Part shown: in pieces, positions 56,201 to 63,490 of the stretch
How the letters are laid out: every line of letters starts with the position of its first letter
Numbering within the stretch: position 1 is the stretch's first letter
DNA from: Cryptomeria japonica
Taxonomy: Eukaryota; Streptophyta; Pinopsida; Cupressales; Cupressaceae
Direction of reading: 5' to 3'
Assembly: GCF_030272615.1 (NCBI RefSeq)
Contig: NC_081407.1
Span: 433,838,730-433,902,729, forward strand
DNA: 64,000 bases
Translations under genes and position numbers: made by a program
Notes under the pieces: generated by a model
What the model saw: only the letters and a program-made list of their open reading frames with translations
Told to the model about the DNA's origin: nothing
Databases searched by the model: none

Positions 56201-57405
56201 CACTTGTTCTTGCGGTCTTGCGTAGAAAGAATAAGATATTTTAGTCTTTGTGCTGTTATAATTTGTTCTTAATAAAATTAGTATGGAAAAGGGTAGTTAG
56301 GACTTTACATAATCAAGACTTTGAGCTTGATATTGCTGTCCCGTCCTGAAGGAAGTGACGAAAGTCTTTGAGCTTTCAGGAAACTTCATTTCCTTTCTCT
56401 CATTTCATTTTGAAAGTTGTTACTGCTGTTTTATATCAAATCGCTATCACTTTTCTGTGAAGAGAAAAGGATATTGCCTTTCTTGAAAGAAGACGAAAGA
56501 ATGCTGTCTCATCTTATTTTATTTTTAAAGTTGTAGTTAGGTAGGGGGAGCCTTCCCTTAATTAAGAGAGTTTTTATCACACACTGTGGTTGAAACCACA
56601 ATTTTGTATATTTCCCCAAGTGTACAAAATTTTCAACCAACACCTAGAAGACTGGTAACCTTGCTTAAGATGGAGCGTTCAGCATAGGCAGCAAGAACCA
56701 AAACAAGGCTTTCAGTTCCCACATCCAATACCTTGATAAATAACCTCAGAAAGACAGAAGAAAATGATGTCCAATAGATGAGTTTTGTGGGTGCGTAACA
56801 GGATATAATGAGCATGCAACAATGTCAACAAGAACCAAAACAAGACTTTCAGTTTCCACATCCAATACCTTGATAAATTGCCTCAGCAAGACACAAGAAA
56901 ATGCTGTCCAAAAGATGAGTTTTGTGGGTGCATAACATGATATAATGGATATTGTTTTGACCAGTTCTTTTATATTGTTGGATTGTATGCATCTGCTTAC
57001 AAATTCAAATGCTCCTCATTGTCTTTGACATGTTCTCTTTTAGGGGGGCTACAGTAGTTCAAAGTTTGATTCTTTCTTTTTAATTCTCAGCTATTTTCTA
57101 TATTTTATTTAGTTGTTTTATGTCTTCCCTGAATTCAAAAGACTGAACTATTGAGAACTAGATAAAGGAAGTTTAATCATGTAGAGATGATGGTTTTTAA
57201 AATTTTGTGGTTCTTCAAATTCTATAGAAACATGTCTACTCTTTTCCTGATATTGTTTTGAATAGAAGATTAATTAACTGAGTTTTGTGTAGGTGCTAGA
57301 GGATCCATTTATAGAGCATTGGGCCTTATGGTAGCTGCTTCACCATGTGCATTGGCTGCAGCTCCTCTAGCTTATGTAACTGCAATTAGTGCTTGTGCAA
57401 GTAAG
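25736..57405 (+). CDS. HMA1: Heavy-metal P1B-type ATPase HMA1, chloroplast envelope (5' six exons, partial)
   Basis: Six exons, all with GT donors and AG acceptors and compatible phases, splice to 1,341 nt (447 codons). The product matches plant HMA1 closely in remembered blocks: a transit-like N-terminus (1-60), a His-rich metal-binding stretch (66-107), membrane segments near 145-160 and 170-190, GGKVNIHVLM and GNALEGGLLLAMF, the actuator TGE (316-318), KPKLQRWLD, then the SPC ion-site motif (426-428). SPC in place of CPC is typical of HMA1. HMA1 pumps Cu/Zn (and reportedly Ca) across the chloroplast envelope using ATP. The DKTGT phosphorylation site and ATP-binding domain lie beyond the window. 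Introns are 8.1, 0.1, 2.2, 11.4, 8.5 and more than 6.6 kb. No stop or frameshift was seen in the exons, so the gene is probably functional. Confidence 0.93.
27921..28995 (-). mobile_element. Solo LTR, Copia-like, minus orientation
   Basis: Plus-strand ends are TGTTCCGGATAACTG and TTGCAACAGAACA. The flanking 5-mers TTGAA and TTCAA match at four of five bases. On the minus strand it shows the features of the window's other Copia-type LTRs: a TTGTCATTGATGTCAACG block near the start, the U5 motif CCGTGGTTTTCCC...GGGTTTTCC (28076-28106), and CACCCCCTCTCAGTT near the end. The interior has repeated GGCTCACTGCC phrases (28171-28335). The boundary could shift a few bases. Confidence 0.6.
28171..28335. 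repeat. Short interspersed phrase GGCTCACTGCC
   Basis: The phrase or its core GCTCACTGC recurs about six times in 165 bp inside the minus solo LTR, with unequal spacing and with CCGGCA/CCGGTA between copies. Confidence 0.65.
33091..33397. repeat. Fold-back with perfect 85-bp arms and GC-rich loop
   Basis: 33091-33175 (from TTTATATGACTTTCATG to GACTTCCGTA) is the exact reverse complement of 33313-33397. The 137-bp loop holds a run of GGGTTCTCC, CCTGGTT and GGGTCC phrases unlike the AT-rich surroundings. A diverged partial copy of one arm lies at 32683-32737. No target duplication was resolved. Confidence 0.85.
34420..34570 (+). CDS. HMA1: HMA1 exon 2
   Basis: Codons 183-232 plus one base, following a TGTAACAG acceptor. 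It encodes ISAALDALVDIAGG, then VNIHVLM and the GNALEGGLL membrane region. Donor is GTAAGG. Confidence 0.93.
34683..34870 (+). CDS. HMA1: HMA1 exon 3
   Basis: Completes Ala233 and encodes AEDYFANRAMGDIKALKESN to VGSYILVRAGE, the start of the actuator domain. It is preceded by a 112-bp intron, the only short one. Donor is GTATAC. Confidence 0.92.
35380..36085. repeat. Three compound units with (CA)n microsatellite
   Basis: A unit of about 200-235 bp repeats near 35430, 35629 and 35862. Each carries a CTTTTAAGG(A/C)AAATA block, CACCAATTATATGG, GGTTGGTAACC(A/T)GGTCAAA and GTGTCCCTCCTTGGA, followed by a variable CA-rich microsatellite. The complex part is conserved while the microsatellite varies in length. 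Confidence 0.8.
36090..36480. repeat. Tandem duplication, period about 200 bp
   Basis: Two copies share GA(A/T)ATTGA(C/T)AAATAAA, GATGAAATG(C/T)T, AAACTGC, AAG(C/G)TAGTGAAGGA and AAAGATAC/AAGGATAT blocks. Copy 1 starts near 36090 and copy 2 near 36290. Confidence 0.65.
37025..37171 (+). CDS. HMA1: HMA1 exon 4
   Basis: Codons 296-344, AVPVDGEVCQG to LDGMLIIK, including HLTGEANP with the TGE dephosphorylation motif. 147 bp, phase 0 at both ends. Confidence 0.94.
39996..40748 (+). repeat. 5' LTR of the capture element
   Basis: 753 bp, including a duplicated AAGCATGGGATTTT...TTTATCTGG unit and the U5 motif TTTTTCACCCTCAGGTGG...TTTTCCCAGG at 40632-40663. Confidence 0.9.
40749..40761 (+). promoter_or_regulatory. 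Primer-binding site of the capture element
   Basis: TGGTATCCGAGCC directly abuts the 5' LTR. It differs by one base from the usual TGGTATCAGAGCC tRNA-Met site. Confidence 0.85.
40925..41868 (+). pseudogene. Transduplicated host gene fragment, Ser/Arg-rich plant protein family
   Basis: One frame (to about 41030) reads RTSPEKQIRVGPADIIHSPEF. Another, from 41137 to the TAG/stop near 41869, has only two internal stops and reads SSRWKEMFKLSNKDYF, then PFSISKSVVERKSRPFSEPP, RRSSSVRSYERGSPGRGSRR, and finally MKVNPVLNVPAYIGPM. The W(K/R)E(M/L)FKL block, basic Ser-rich middle and V.PVLNVP ending resemble an uncharacterised plant protein family related to membrane-associated kinase regulators, as I recall it. 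It does not resemble Gag, Pol or Env. GC content is higher than in the surrounding element. Likely a processed copy of a cellular transcript picked up by the retroelement; the exact parent is not established. Confidence 0.6.
42120..42510. repeat. Local tandem repeats before the 3' LTR
   Basis: Three units of about 55 bp near 42140-42270 carry TTCT(A/G)TGAGAGAGAAGTT-like and GAGGTGAAAGCCCTTG(C/T)T blocks. They are followed at 42300-42510 by several copies of CATGTTGAGAGACTCCATGA-like units separated by GGGAGTAGCCATGGTG-like phrases. Confidence 0.65.
42540..42548 (+). promoter_or_regulatory. Polypurine tract of the capture element
   Basis: AAGAGGGAG immediately before the 3' LTR. The same nine-base tract occurs at the equivalent place in the neighbouring TRIM (minus strand, 43791-43799). 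Confidence 0.8.
42549..43263 (+). repeat. 3' LTR of the capture element
   Basis: 715 bp, collinear with the left LTR apart from the missing 38-bp duplication. It ends CATTAACA, followed by GTTTT. Confidence 0.9.
43468..44974 (-). mobile_element. TRIM-type miniature LTR element with minisatellite
   Basis: LTRs of 323 bp each (43468-43790 and 44652-44974) with TGTTAATT/GCATTAACA ends and a flanking AAAAA duplication (43463-43467 and 44975-44979). On the minus strand the primer-binding site TGGTATCAGAGCC abuts the right LTR (44639-44651), and the polypurine tract AAGAGGGAG abuts the left LTR (43791-43799). The interior is about 860 bp, has no coding capacity and is dominated by nine 41-bp repeats. 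Size, perfect priming sites and lack of genes define a TRIM, which must borrow all proteins. The LTRs are almost identical, so it is probably young. Confidence 0.9.
43885..44254. repeat. Nine 41-bp tandem repeats inside the TRIM
   Basis: The unit reads GATTGCCTCNGTCGGCGATT, then CTATCCA(C/T)(A/G)AGCTCTTGTGTG. Copies differ at a handful of positions, and one has an extra T. Each unit contains a short palindrome around CACAAG-CT-CTTGTG or a variant of it. Confidence 0.92.
45700..46015 (+). repeat. LTR-like fragment with TATA box
   Basis: CTATAAAAGG at 45842-45851 is followed by a pyrimidine- and TAG-rich leader and an AATCAATATATAAACATTGAAG end near 46008. This is the layout of a U3-R-U5 region. 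No TG/CA termini or target duplication could be fixed, so the call is tentative. Confidence 0.35.
46310..46678 (+). repeat. Truncated Gypsy-type LTR (opposite orientation to 61350-62026)
   Basis: The reverse complement matches the left half of the LTR at 61350: GTTGACGTG(G/T)CTAAAGTCG, GTATCCTATCCTCTCTTGA, GTTTTAGAT and GTTTTGCCAGAGAC blocks in order. The sequence stops matching at about 46308, so the U3 part is missing. Confidence 0.7.
47149..47262. repeat. Short tandem duplication (about 65 bp)
   Basis: Two copies of a block with GTTAAGCAGGAGG, GA(T/C)GGATGT(G/A)CTTCCAT and CCC(C/T)TGAAC lie side by side. Confidence 0.7.
48587..48782 (+). CDS. HMA1: HMA1 exon 5
   Basis: Codons 345-409 plus one base. 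ATKTWNESTLSKIMQLTEEA, KPKLQRWLDDFGE and a membrane segment AVSFAVALLGPFLFKW. The acceptor is TTTTCCAG after a long pyrimidine stretch. Confidence 0.94.
50600..52000. repeat. Repeated palindromes and half-sites (CCCGATTTT / CTTGTAAT)
   Basis: Three near-perfect palindromes of the same design lie at 50664-50694 (arms TGTAATAGG/CCTATTACA), 51633-51667 (arms ACTTGTA, CGGGATTT/AAATCCCGA, TACAAGT) and 51953-51984 (arms TTGCAT, CGGGTTTT/AAAATCCG, GCATG). Half-sites AACCCGATTTT occur at least five more times between 50770 and 51020, each followed by TTTAAACTTG or a similar string. Confidence 0.75.
52190..55547 (+). pseudogene. Unclassified about 1,100-codon coding unit with C-terminal coiled coil, decayed
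   Basis: Frames join in order: 52190 onward (MSDLPSSPIPKKMKYKYDKY), a shift near 52440 (FDKETRTIKNDDGEAIIRLD), a shift near 52830 to a long frame (DALCEQLATVPTTMTFYMNS, RRVQDAFFGYFMCQLDK, YMRVGCYSGQPYMLPRYP). A TGA at about 53290 is read past into GRYSLVTSVKAKAMETEM and a Pro/Ser/Glu-rich middle (about 53900-54400). Next come a Lys-rich patch (TPKRKKKKISPD), a TAG at about 54694, then a Leu/Glu coiled coil to about 55024, and after a shift LENKALVLKSLIEEIDDAM to the stop at about 55547. The N-terminal globular part may be distantly like plant-mobile-domain or Gag-like proteins; I cannot assign it. No protease, RT, integrase or transposase motif is present. Confidence 0.6.
55818..55825 (+). 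promoter_or_regulatory. TATA box downstream of the unclassified unit
   Basis: TATAAATA in a CTTCTCGTATAAATACTTGA context, followed about 35 bp later by TTGTAGTTTTTATC. It is a strong plant-type TATA box at an unexpected, 3' position. Confidence 0.5.
56588..56638. repeat. Long hairpin at the end of the unclassified unit
   Basis: GGTTGAAA-ccac-AATTTTGTA pairs with TACAAAATT-TTCAACC across a 14-nt loop. CTAG follows 6 nt further on (56644-56647). Confidence 0.7.
56683..56955. repeat. Tandem duplication, period 137 bp
   Basis: Two copies of a unit containing CAAGAACCAAAACAAG, CACATCCAATACCTTGATAA and AAGATGAGTTTTGTGGGTGC-like blocks. They differ at scattered bases. Confidence 0.85.
57293..57405 (+). 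CDS. HMA1: HMA1 exon 6 (last exon in the window)
   Basis: Completes Gly410 and encodes ARGSIYRALGLMVAASPCALA to AISACASK, the transmembrane helix with the SPC ion-coordinating motif. Donor is GTAACG. The next expected exon (beginning like GILLKGAQ) was looked for to 64000 and not found. Confidence 0.92.
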
Positions 57406-59139
57406 GTAACGACCATGGAATTTTGGTGGAATGTTAGAATAGGAAAAAAAATTGTATATTGGAGACTCATCTTCTGAACAAGTTTTATGTTACTTTTGAT
57501 TGTACTTAGATGCATTTGTGTTTGTGTGTCTTGAAAATAAGGTTTTTCTGAGTTTAATTTTGCTAATATTCAGAGTTTATGAATGATATATTTAGAAAAA
57601 GGGCATGCATGCAAATGATCATAAGACTTAAGAGCACACCACTCCAAGAGATGAGCAAAAAAGAAAAATTGATCCACATTAGTATAGGATCAGTCATTGT
57701 TTGATGGACCAGTATTTGAATCAACAGTCAAACTGAGAAGTAAATATGCTTTGCGTATGGATTCCTTTGTAAATTCATCTCATGGGTGAGACATATGGTC
57801 CCATACTACTTCGTTGTTGAGACTTTCCTTGATGTTTCCAATATGTTGATTGCTAATCTACAAATATGAACCCTGTATCATTGAAAATCTTCCTTTTGTT
57901 AACAATTGTTCTGGCATCCAAGCTTCCAGTGGAAACCCTGGTTTTATGGTCAATGCTTTATCTTTTCCATAACACCATAGAATATAGCTCGGAACAAATG
58001 ACATACATATGTTTATGATCCAAAAATGTTCTAGAAAACATTCAGTTTTAGTTAGTTTATTGGATCGGCCATCTTGTATTAAGAAGTCAGTTTCAGTTTG
58101 ATGGTGTCAGTGCAAATTTGCAAGGTGAGAATCAAAACAAGGGAAATAACAAGGGCACCATGCTTGACTACAACAAATGGAAGATGTATTTGGGTTAGTG
58201 AAAGAATTGCTTGGGATGAAACTGCCAAACTTTCTTGACAACGGGGCAAAAGCATTGCCTATGGGAACAGGTCTGCAATAGAGTTGTCAGCAGTGAAATT
58301 TATTAGAAAACAGGACAGCTGAGCCTCTTTTGTGGAGTTTAATCAGTTCTTCTGTCATTTCATATGAGAGATGTTTCAGTTCCTCTTGGCAACTCTTGTG
58401 CTCATCTTATGTCATAAATACACGCATTGGGGTGTGCACTAGCTAATGAAGGATTACTGTGGGAGCAGAATTGATAATTGTGAACGAGTTTGAGGATTAC
58501 AATCCGATTTCACTGTAGGTAATTGCAGGGTTGCAGTCCTTAGCCGTAGGTCTAGTCCTTACTTGTTGAGTCAACAATAGTTCCACTATGTTGGAGGTGA
58601 GGGGACACATTGAGTCATTGAAGAATTTCTTGATAGCCATCATGAACGGAATCCTGCTTACTAAAACATTTTGATAGAGGATTCTTGCTAGAGTTGTCAT
58701 CCCTGGGGTTTCTCTATTGTAAAACACGTGTTATCCTATTCATGTGATGTTGCTTTCTTTTACTCGCTTATGTTTGATTGTTGGAAGTTGCTAACATGTA
58801 TAGCACAAGTTCAGTAACAATTGAATATGTGCATAATGAATGGATGATGGTTATAGAAATCAGCCGTAGGCTGTAAGAACATCAAAGTTTGCAACCTTAA
58901 ATGTTGCAATATAGATTATTACATTTTGACTTGAGTTTTAATCTATTGTAGGGACTCAAGGGGATGATAATCAGTAGATCAAAGACTGGTTGAACCGTTG
59001 AACCAACTTGGTGAATCAATTAATTTGTAGTTTGAGGTGCCTACTGGCCTAGGTCAGTGTCAATGGTCTCTGATTCCTAAGACGATGGATAATAATTTGG
59101 TAGTAGAGGTTGATACCAGTGTTACAAGAATCTGCCAGA

Positions 59140-59400
59140 ATCACTGAGTCTTGCTGATTTCTGAGGAGAGGCAGTCTTGCAGAGTCTATGAGCCTCGAGA
59201 CTTGGACTCGTCGAGTCTGACTGAGGCTAGCAGAGTCTCAGTAGACTGGCCAAGTCTGACCGAGGCTAGCAGACTCTCAGCAGATTTGTGCATTTAAGAT
59301 TTATTTATTCAAGTCTCTGAATTTCCTGGTTTTTTCAATTTTCTGAATCTTTGCTGAGTTTTGCTGAGTCTGGGTGACGAGTCCGAGTCCGAGTCCAAAA
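59140..59400. repeat. GAGTCT/GAGTCC-rich imperfect repeats
   Basis: GTCTGACTGAGGCTAGCAGA and GTCTGACCGAGGCTAGCAGA lie 39 bp apart, followed by TGCTGAGT phrases and a (GAGTCC)3 run near 59382-59397. This block directly precedes the solo LTR. Confidence 0.6.
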
Positions 59401-59412
59401 TCAGCTTGCCGA

Positions 59413-60168
59413 TGTTGAAAATAATAGCTAGTTCGGATACCTGACTATGGCAATTTATTATTGTTAAAGACAAATGTATAATTTCTCATGTAATTCGAAC
59501 TATTGGGCTGGACCCAAACATGTAACGTGGAGGCAAATAAATGGTCTGGACCCAAACATGTAACGTGGAGGCAATTTTGGGCTGGACCCAAATATGTAAC
59601 ATGGAGACAAGTAAAATGTAACTTGTAAAATAACAATCCAATTTAAATAAATAAACAAGCAAGCCGACTTGAGGTATTAGCGCCAAAGGTTGGATGTAAA
59701 ACCAACAGCAAATGAAGTCATTATCACCTTCATCACAGCACATGCAATCTGCTCTCCAATATTCGGCAATCTCTCTCTCTCTCTCTCTCTCGTGCGAACT
59801 TGCTTCTCATCCATTGTGTGAAGGCTGGCTGTTAGGTGATGCAATCAAGATCATCTTGCGAAGTTGATGAAGACTCGCCTTGTAAGAATTTGATGCTGAT
59901 GATAAGGGCTGCAATCTTCATTATCATATAAAGAGAAATTCAGATCTGCTAACTTGCTGGTTGAACAGCAATCTGAGATAAGCACACTTGCCTTGTAAAT
60001 TGCCTACATTTGAGATAATACATATTGTACTTTGTAGCTGGGTTTTTCACCTCCAAGAGGGAGGTTTTCCCAGGGTATTGGTGTGTCTTGTCTTGTGTTT
60101 TCATTGCTGTTACTGTTCTGTTATAACCTGATTATTTAAAATTAATATCTGATTGCTTAAAACTCACA
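59413..60168 (+). mobile_element. Solo LTR, TSD GCCGA
   Basis: Starts TGTTGAAAATAATAG, ends TTAAAACTCACA, and is flanked by GCCGA at 59408-59412 and 60169-60173. It has the U5 motif GGGTTTTTCACCTCC...TTTTCCCAGGG (60039-60074), like the capture element, and a (CT)n run at 59770-59791. Confidence 0.85.
59506..59610. repeat. Three tandem 37-bp units within the solo LTR
   Basis: GG(C/T)CTGGACCCAAA(C/T)ATGTAA with C(G/A)TGGAG(G/A)CAA occurs at 59506, 59543 and 59579, separated by short AT-rich spacers. Confidence 0.85.
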
Positions 60169-61349
60169 GCCGAGACCGAGGTGAATTCGGGTCTTGTAAC
60201 TTTGGTTGATACAGAGGCTGGCTTTGAGATTGTCTGCCCTGTTCACTGGCATGTTGAGGGAAGAGTTTCTTTATTTCTCCCAAGCCCAAATTTGGCAAAC
60301 CCATATGAGATAGTCTCAATTCATGCATGTCATGATGCACATGATCAGATCAATACAAGACATTTTTTAGGTGATGGGGTCATTTGGCTGCTGCAAGTGG
60401 TCCATCTTGTTAGCATTTTAATTCATCATTTTCAAGACAATTCAACAGGACTTGTATGTGAGGTAAAACCCCTCTTTAAATTATAAGGGGAAGCTCCTTG
60501 AGATCTAAACTAGTTTAGGGGCCTAAACAGTAAGCTATAGAGAAAGTATACAATTATTGACACCATATGTTACTTCAAGGTGTTTTCCATAAATGAAATA
60601 GCTAACTGCCTATCTTTTTGTCTTGGATAGGAGCAGAAGACTAGAAAAAACTCTTGTTTCACAAGTGAGATTTTGTAGATCTTACAAATGGAAGCATATA
60701 ACCTAAACACAACAAGAACACCTTCCTATTGGCTAAAATAGAGACTAGTAGTGTAGTGCAAATGAGATCTGAAAGGAAGAACAGCTTCAATGTAGGATGA
60801 CATGATTTTCAAAAACTAAACAGCCAAGTTGAATGCAAAGCTACCACTTAGATGAACAAACAACGTCAATACAAAGCTGATGCTATTATTTAGTTTCAAA
60901 TTGATTAAAGAAATCACGAACACAAGAATAACAAATTCAATGATATTTCACAAGCACAAGCATAGCATCAACTATCATTAAGAATGTTTTGTGCTCAAAT
61001 TTGTAGGATACAAGTCACCCAAGTTTTGGCATTTAGGATAATCATTATTTTATCCCAAAAACAATGTTTTAAAGAACAAATGCCTAAAGCTCTTGAAAAA
61101 CAAGAAAGAAATAACTTTAGAATAGAAACTAATTTAAAGAAAGAATAAATAAAAACTCACATTCAAGAACATAAAAATAGGCCTTCAACACTCCATCTAG
61201 AAATAGCAACATTGGAAATAATAACTGCTGTAAATAGCAACACTAGAGGCAAATTTTGTCTATGATAAATGAATGGATCACTTGAGATGATGAGATTCTG
61301 TAGAATTATGTTAATAATTTCACTGTTTCAAATATTTGTGTATGCTAGG

Positions 61350-62026
61350 TGTTGACGTGTCTAAAGTCGCGGAACTACGACTTCATCTGGCCAACGCAGA
61401 ATAGAAATGCTAAGTATCCTATCCTCTCTTGAGATAAGGAAATCCTTAATGCTGTTTTAGATTGATATGACCTCAAGGTTTCGGTTGTCAGGTCTTGACT
61501 TCAAGATCCTAAATGCTGTTTTAGATTGATATGACCTCAAGGTTTCGGTTCTCAGGTCTTGACTTCAGGATAACTCAGTGATTGATGTGATTTGCTGGGA
61601 GCACAAGGGGACTTATGTTTTGCAACAAGCTGGTCTGTATCTGATTCTCGGACTGCGAAATAAAAGAAAAAGAGAAGGGTTCAGGAAGCCTAAGGACAAG
61701 GATGATAATAACTGATGCAACGGGTAGACAGATTTCGATAAACCAGTTCTTGTTTTGCCAGAGACTGTTTGCCCTCTCGGGTGAATACTTAAAGCATAAA
61801 GTACGTAATGCAGAATAATGCCATAGATATCAGACAAGTATCAGATATGTTATTCCATTCATAAGTGTCTCCCCTCACAAGTTACATTCGGAAGTATATA
61901 AAGATACCGAGGGGGTGTGAGCACTAACTGTCGCACCGCAACTGCCACCCCTCGGTTGCCAACTAACCAACACAATTACAACTTAATTAACTAGTTTTAT
62001 TTCCATGTACAATATTGCTGCCAACA
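61350..62026 (-). mobile_element. 3' LTR of a minus-strand Gypsy-type element
   Basis: Plus-strand ends are TGTTGACGTG and GCCAACA. On the minus strand it is preceded by a purine tract (CTTTTGGGGGGGATGA, about 62027-62042), as expected for a 3' LTR. A 64-bp tandem duplication lies at 61448-61575 and is absent from the truncated relative at 46310-46678. The element body extends to the right. Confidence 0.7.
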
Positions 62027-62104
62027 TCATCCCCCCCAAAAGAAAAGAAGTCGTCTTCGGACGACTTAATACAAAATAGAGATGACATTAAACAGAACTG
62101 CTAA

Positions 62105-62530
62105 TGCCAGTCGAGCCCGGAACTTATACATCTGCTACGTCCTCGCCTGAAAACCCTTTTCTGCTACCATCCGATGCTCAAGTGTGGATTTCACCATTAT
62201 TGCTTCTTTTGACATCCAAGTCCTCCTGTGCCTTAACCAAACTTCTCTGCAAACCACGCTTTTCAGTCTCAGCCTCCACCAACTGCTACTCAAATGACAC
62301 TGTCTCCCTAGCCAATTTGTCCTTGATAACCACCGACGTTGCCCTCTCGGCATCCAACTCCTGGGTACGCTGAGCTATGTCTCACACTAGTACTACCTCC
62401 AACCTGGTGGTCAGCTCCTCCCGAGCCCTCTTTGCATCCACCAAGGCAACTTCACGTCCAGCCGAGACATACTCCGAGTTCCTCAAAGCGTACCATTCCT
62501 GCCTGGAGGTGGCCACAACCCGCTGGCACA
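62105..62530 (-). pseudogene. Coiled-coil frame next to the Gypsy 3' LTR, with stops
   Basis: One minus-strand frame reads SRQEWYALRNSEYVSAGREV, AKRAREELTTRLEVVLV, IAQRTQELDAERATSVVIKD, KLARETVSFE, QLVEAETEKRGLQRSLVKAQ and EDLDVKRSNNGEIH, broken only by a few stops. The heptad pattern rich in Glu, Leu, Arg and Ala indicates a long coiled coil. Its place, directly before the polypurine tract, is where some Gypsy lineages carry an extra ORF after pol. Alternatively it is a Gag fragment of a non-autonomous element. No family is assigned. Confidence 0.5.
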
Positions 62531-62814
62531 AAGGCTAGGAGACGCCTCAAATCCTCCATCACACTCCCCAAAGGCTGCTAACTGAACTGAATAACTCTCT
62601 GCTGTCATACAATTGCGTGGACCTGCAATGCCTTCCCTCAAACTTTGTTTGTTCGCAACCTCCAAATCCGTCTCCCTCTACGGCTTATGGCTTCCCCGCC
62701 AATGCTTAGCTGCAGGCTTCTTTCTCACAGTACGGACAACCACAACACTTCCTGTGACATCTCTAATGCCCTTCGCCCAACTCCAACAAGTGTACTGTAG
62801 CTCAAAAATAAACT

Positions 62815-62916
62815 GGGGGTCTGGGGGCAATGCCCCCAGCGGGGTCGAGGGGTAGTGCCCCCGCGGGGTCTGGGGCAGCGCCCCCCGCGAGGTTCGGGGG
62901 CAGCGCCCCCGCCGCC
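62815..62916. repeat. GC-rich palindromic units (GGGGGCAGCGCCCCC)
   Basis: Four imperfect units of about 28 bp are built on GGGGTC(T/G)GGGG followed by CAGCGCCCCC or CAATGCCCCC. A related block, GGGGTTCGGGGGCGGGAGCCCC, sits in the Copia LTR near 545-575. Confidence 0.75.
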
Positions 62917-63088
62917 AAGACCAATTTACAACCTTCAGAACCATACGAAAGTCCATGGCGCACATCATTTCTGTGATATTTTATGATGTCAAAACCCTTC
63001 TTCTCCACTCTAATATTTTCAGTGTCCTGGTTCCAGAGGTCATCGAATAATTTTCCAATCTGGTCGTTGTCGTTTTTTTTTTTTCCTT

Positions 63089-63400
63089 TGTAATGTCCCC
63101 GATGTCACCCTGTACGGTCAACAACAACACTGACACCTCCAATCGTACGACCACCTTCCCGTGCGGTCAACACCCTTCCACTGTACGGCTATGTGTTTGT
63201 TTGTGCGGTGTTGCGTTTATGGTTGCGTGTCTTTCTTCGTGCATGACGGCTGTGGGTTTCCTTTGCCTTTTTTTTTTTCTCTTTTTTTTTTCTTGTAATG
63301 TATTTTTTTCTCGGCCGTACTGTCAACTGTCGTACAGACTCGTACGACCGTATGTTTTTAAAAAAAAATAAAAAAAATCAATTTCCCAATTTAGTTGTCT
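63089..63400. repeat. LTR-like start TGTAATGTCCCC
   Basis: The first 12 bases equal the terminus of the 1,000-bp solo LTR at 19654. The following sequence differs and carries repeated TGTACGG/CGTACGA strings (63111-63355) and poly-T/poly-A runs. No matching GGGGACATTACA end is in the window, so the element is truncated or continues to the right. Confidence 0.4.
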
Positions 63401-63490
63401 AGAGAGTCGTCGGCTCGGGTCCCCTGTCTCTGGGATCGCCCTTCATCCTTCTCGGTTTTCCTCGCCCAAGAGTCTCTCGCGTTGGTCCCA

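Larger units (their letters stand above)
55550..56641 (+). repeat. LTR-like 3' flank of the unclassified unit
   Basis: Starts TGTTTTTCAACAC just after the last stop and ends TTCAACCAACA. A TATA box (TATAAATA, 55818-55825) sits 270 bp in. After it the phrase TCTTTG(A/T)GCT or a close variant recurs eight times between 55901 and 56373. A promoter downstream of a coding region is typical of a 3' LTR, but no matching left copy was found at 50285-52190. Confidence 0.4.
48783..57292 (+). other. HMA1 intron 5 (8.5 kb)
   Basis: 48783-50285 is degenerate sequence in which TGTCACTTAA-like and GGCATGC-like phrases recur irregularly. 50285-52185 is a palindrome-rich leader, 52190-55547 a decayed coding unit, and 55550-56640 its TATA-containing 3' flank. 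56640-56955 is a 137-bp tandem duplication. The last 300 bp before exon 6 look like plain intron. Confidence 0.65.

Noticed and set aside
55550-56641. Complete LTR pair around the unclassified coding unit
   Set aside because: No direct repeat of this segment was found at 50285-52190, so an intact LTR element could not be claimed. It is listed only as LTR-like.
58920-58990. Candidate HMA1 exon 7 (AG followed by GGACTCAAGGGGATG)
   Set aside because: The translation GLKGMIIS only superficially resembles GILLKGAQ, then meets a stop and lacks the DALASCHT and DKTGT blocks.
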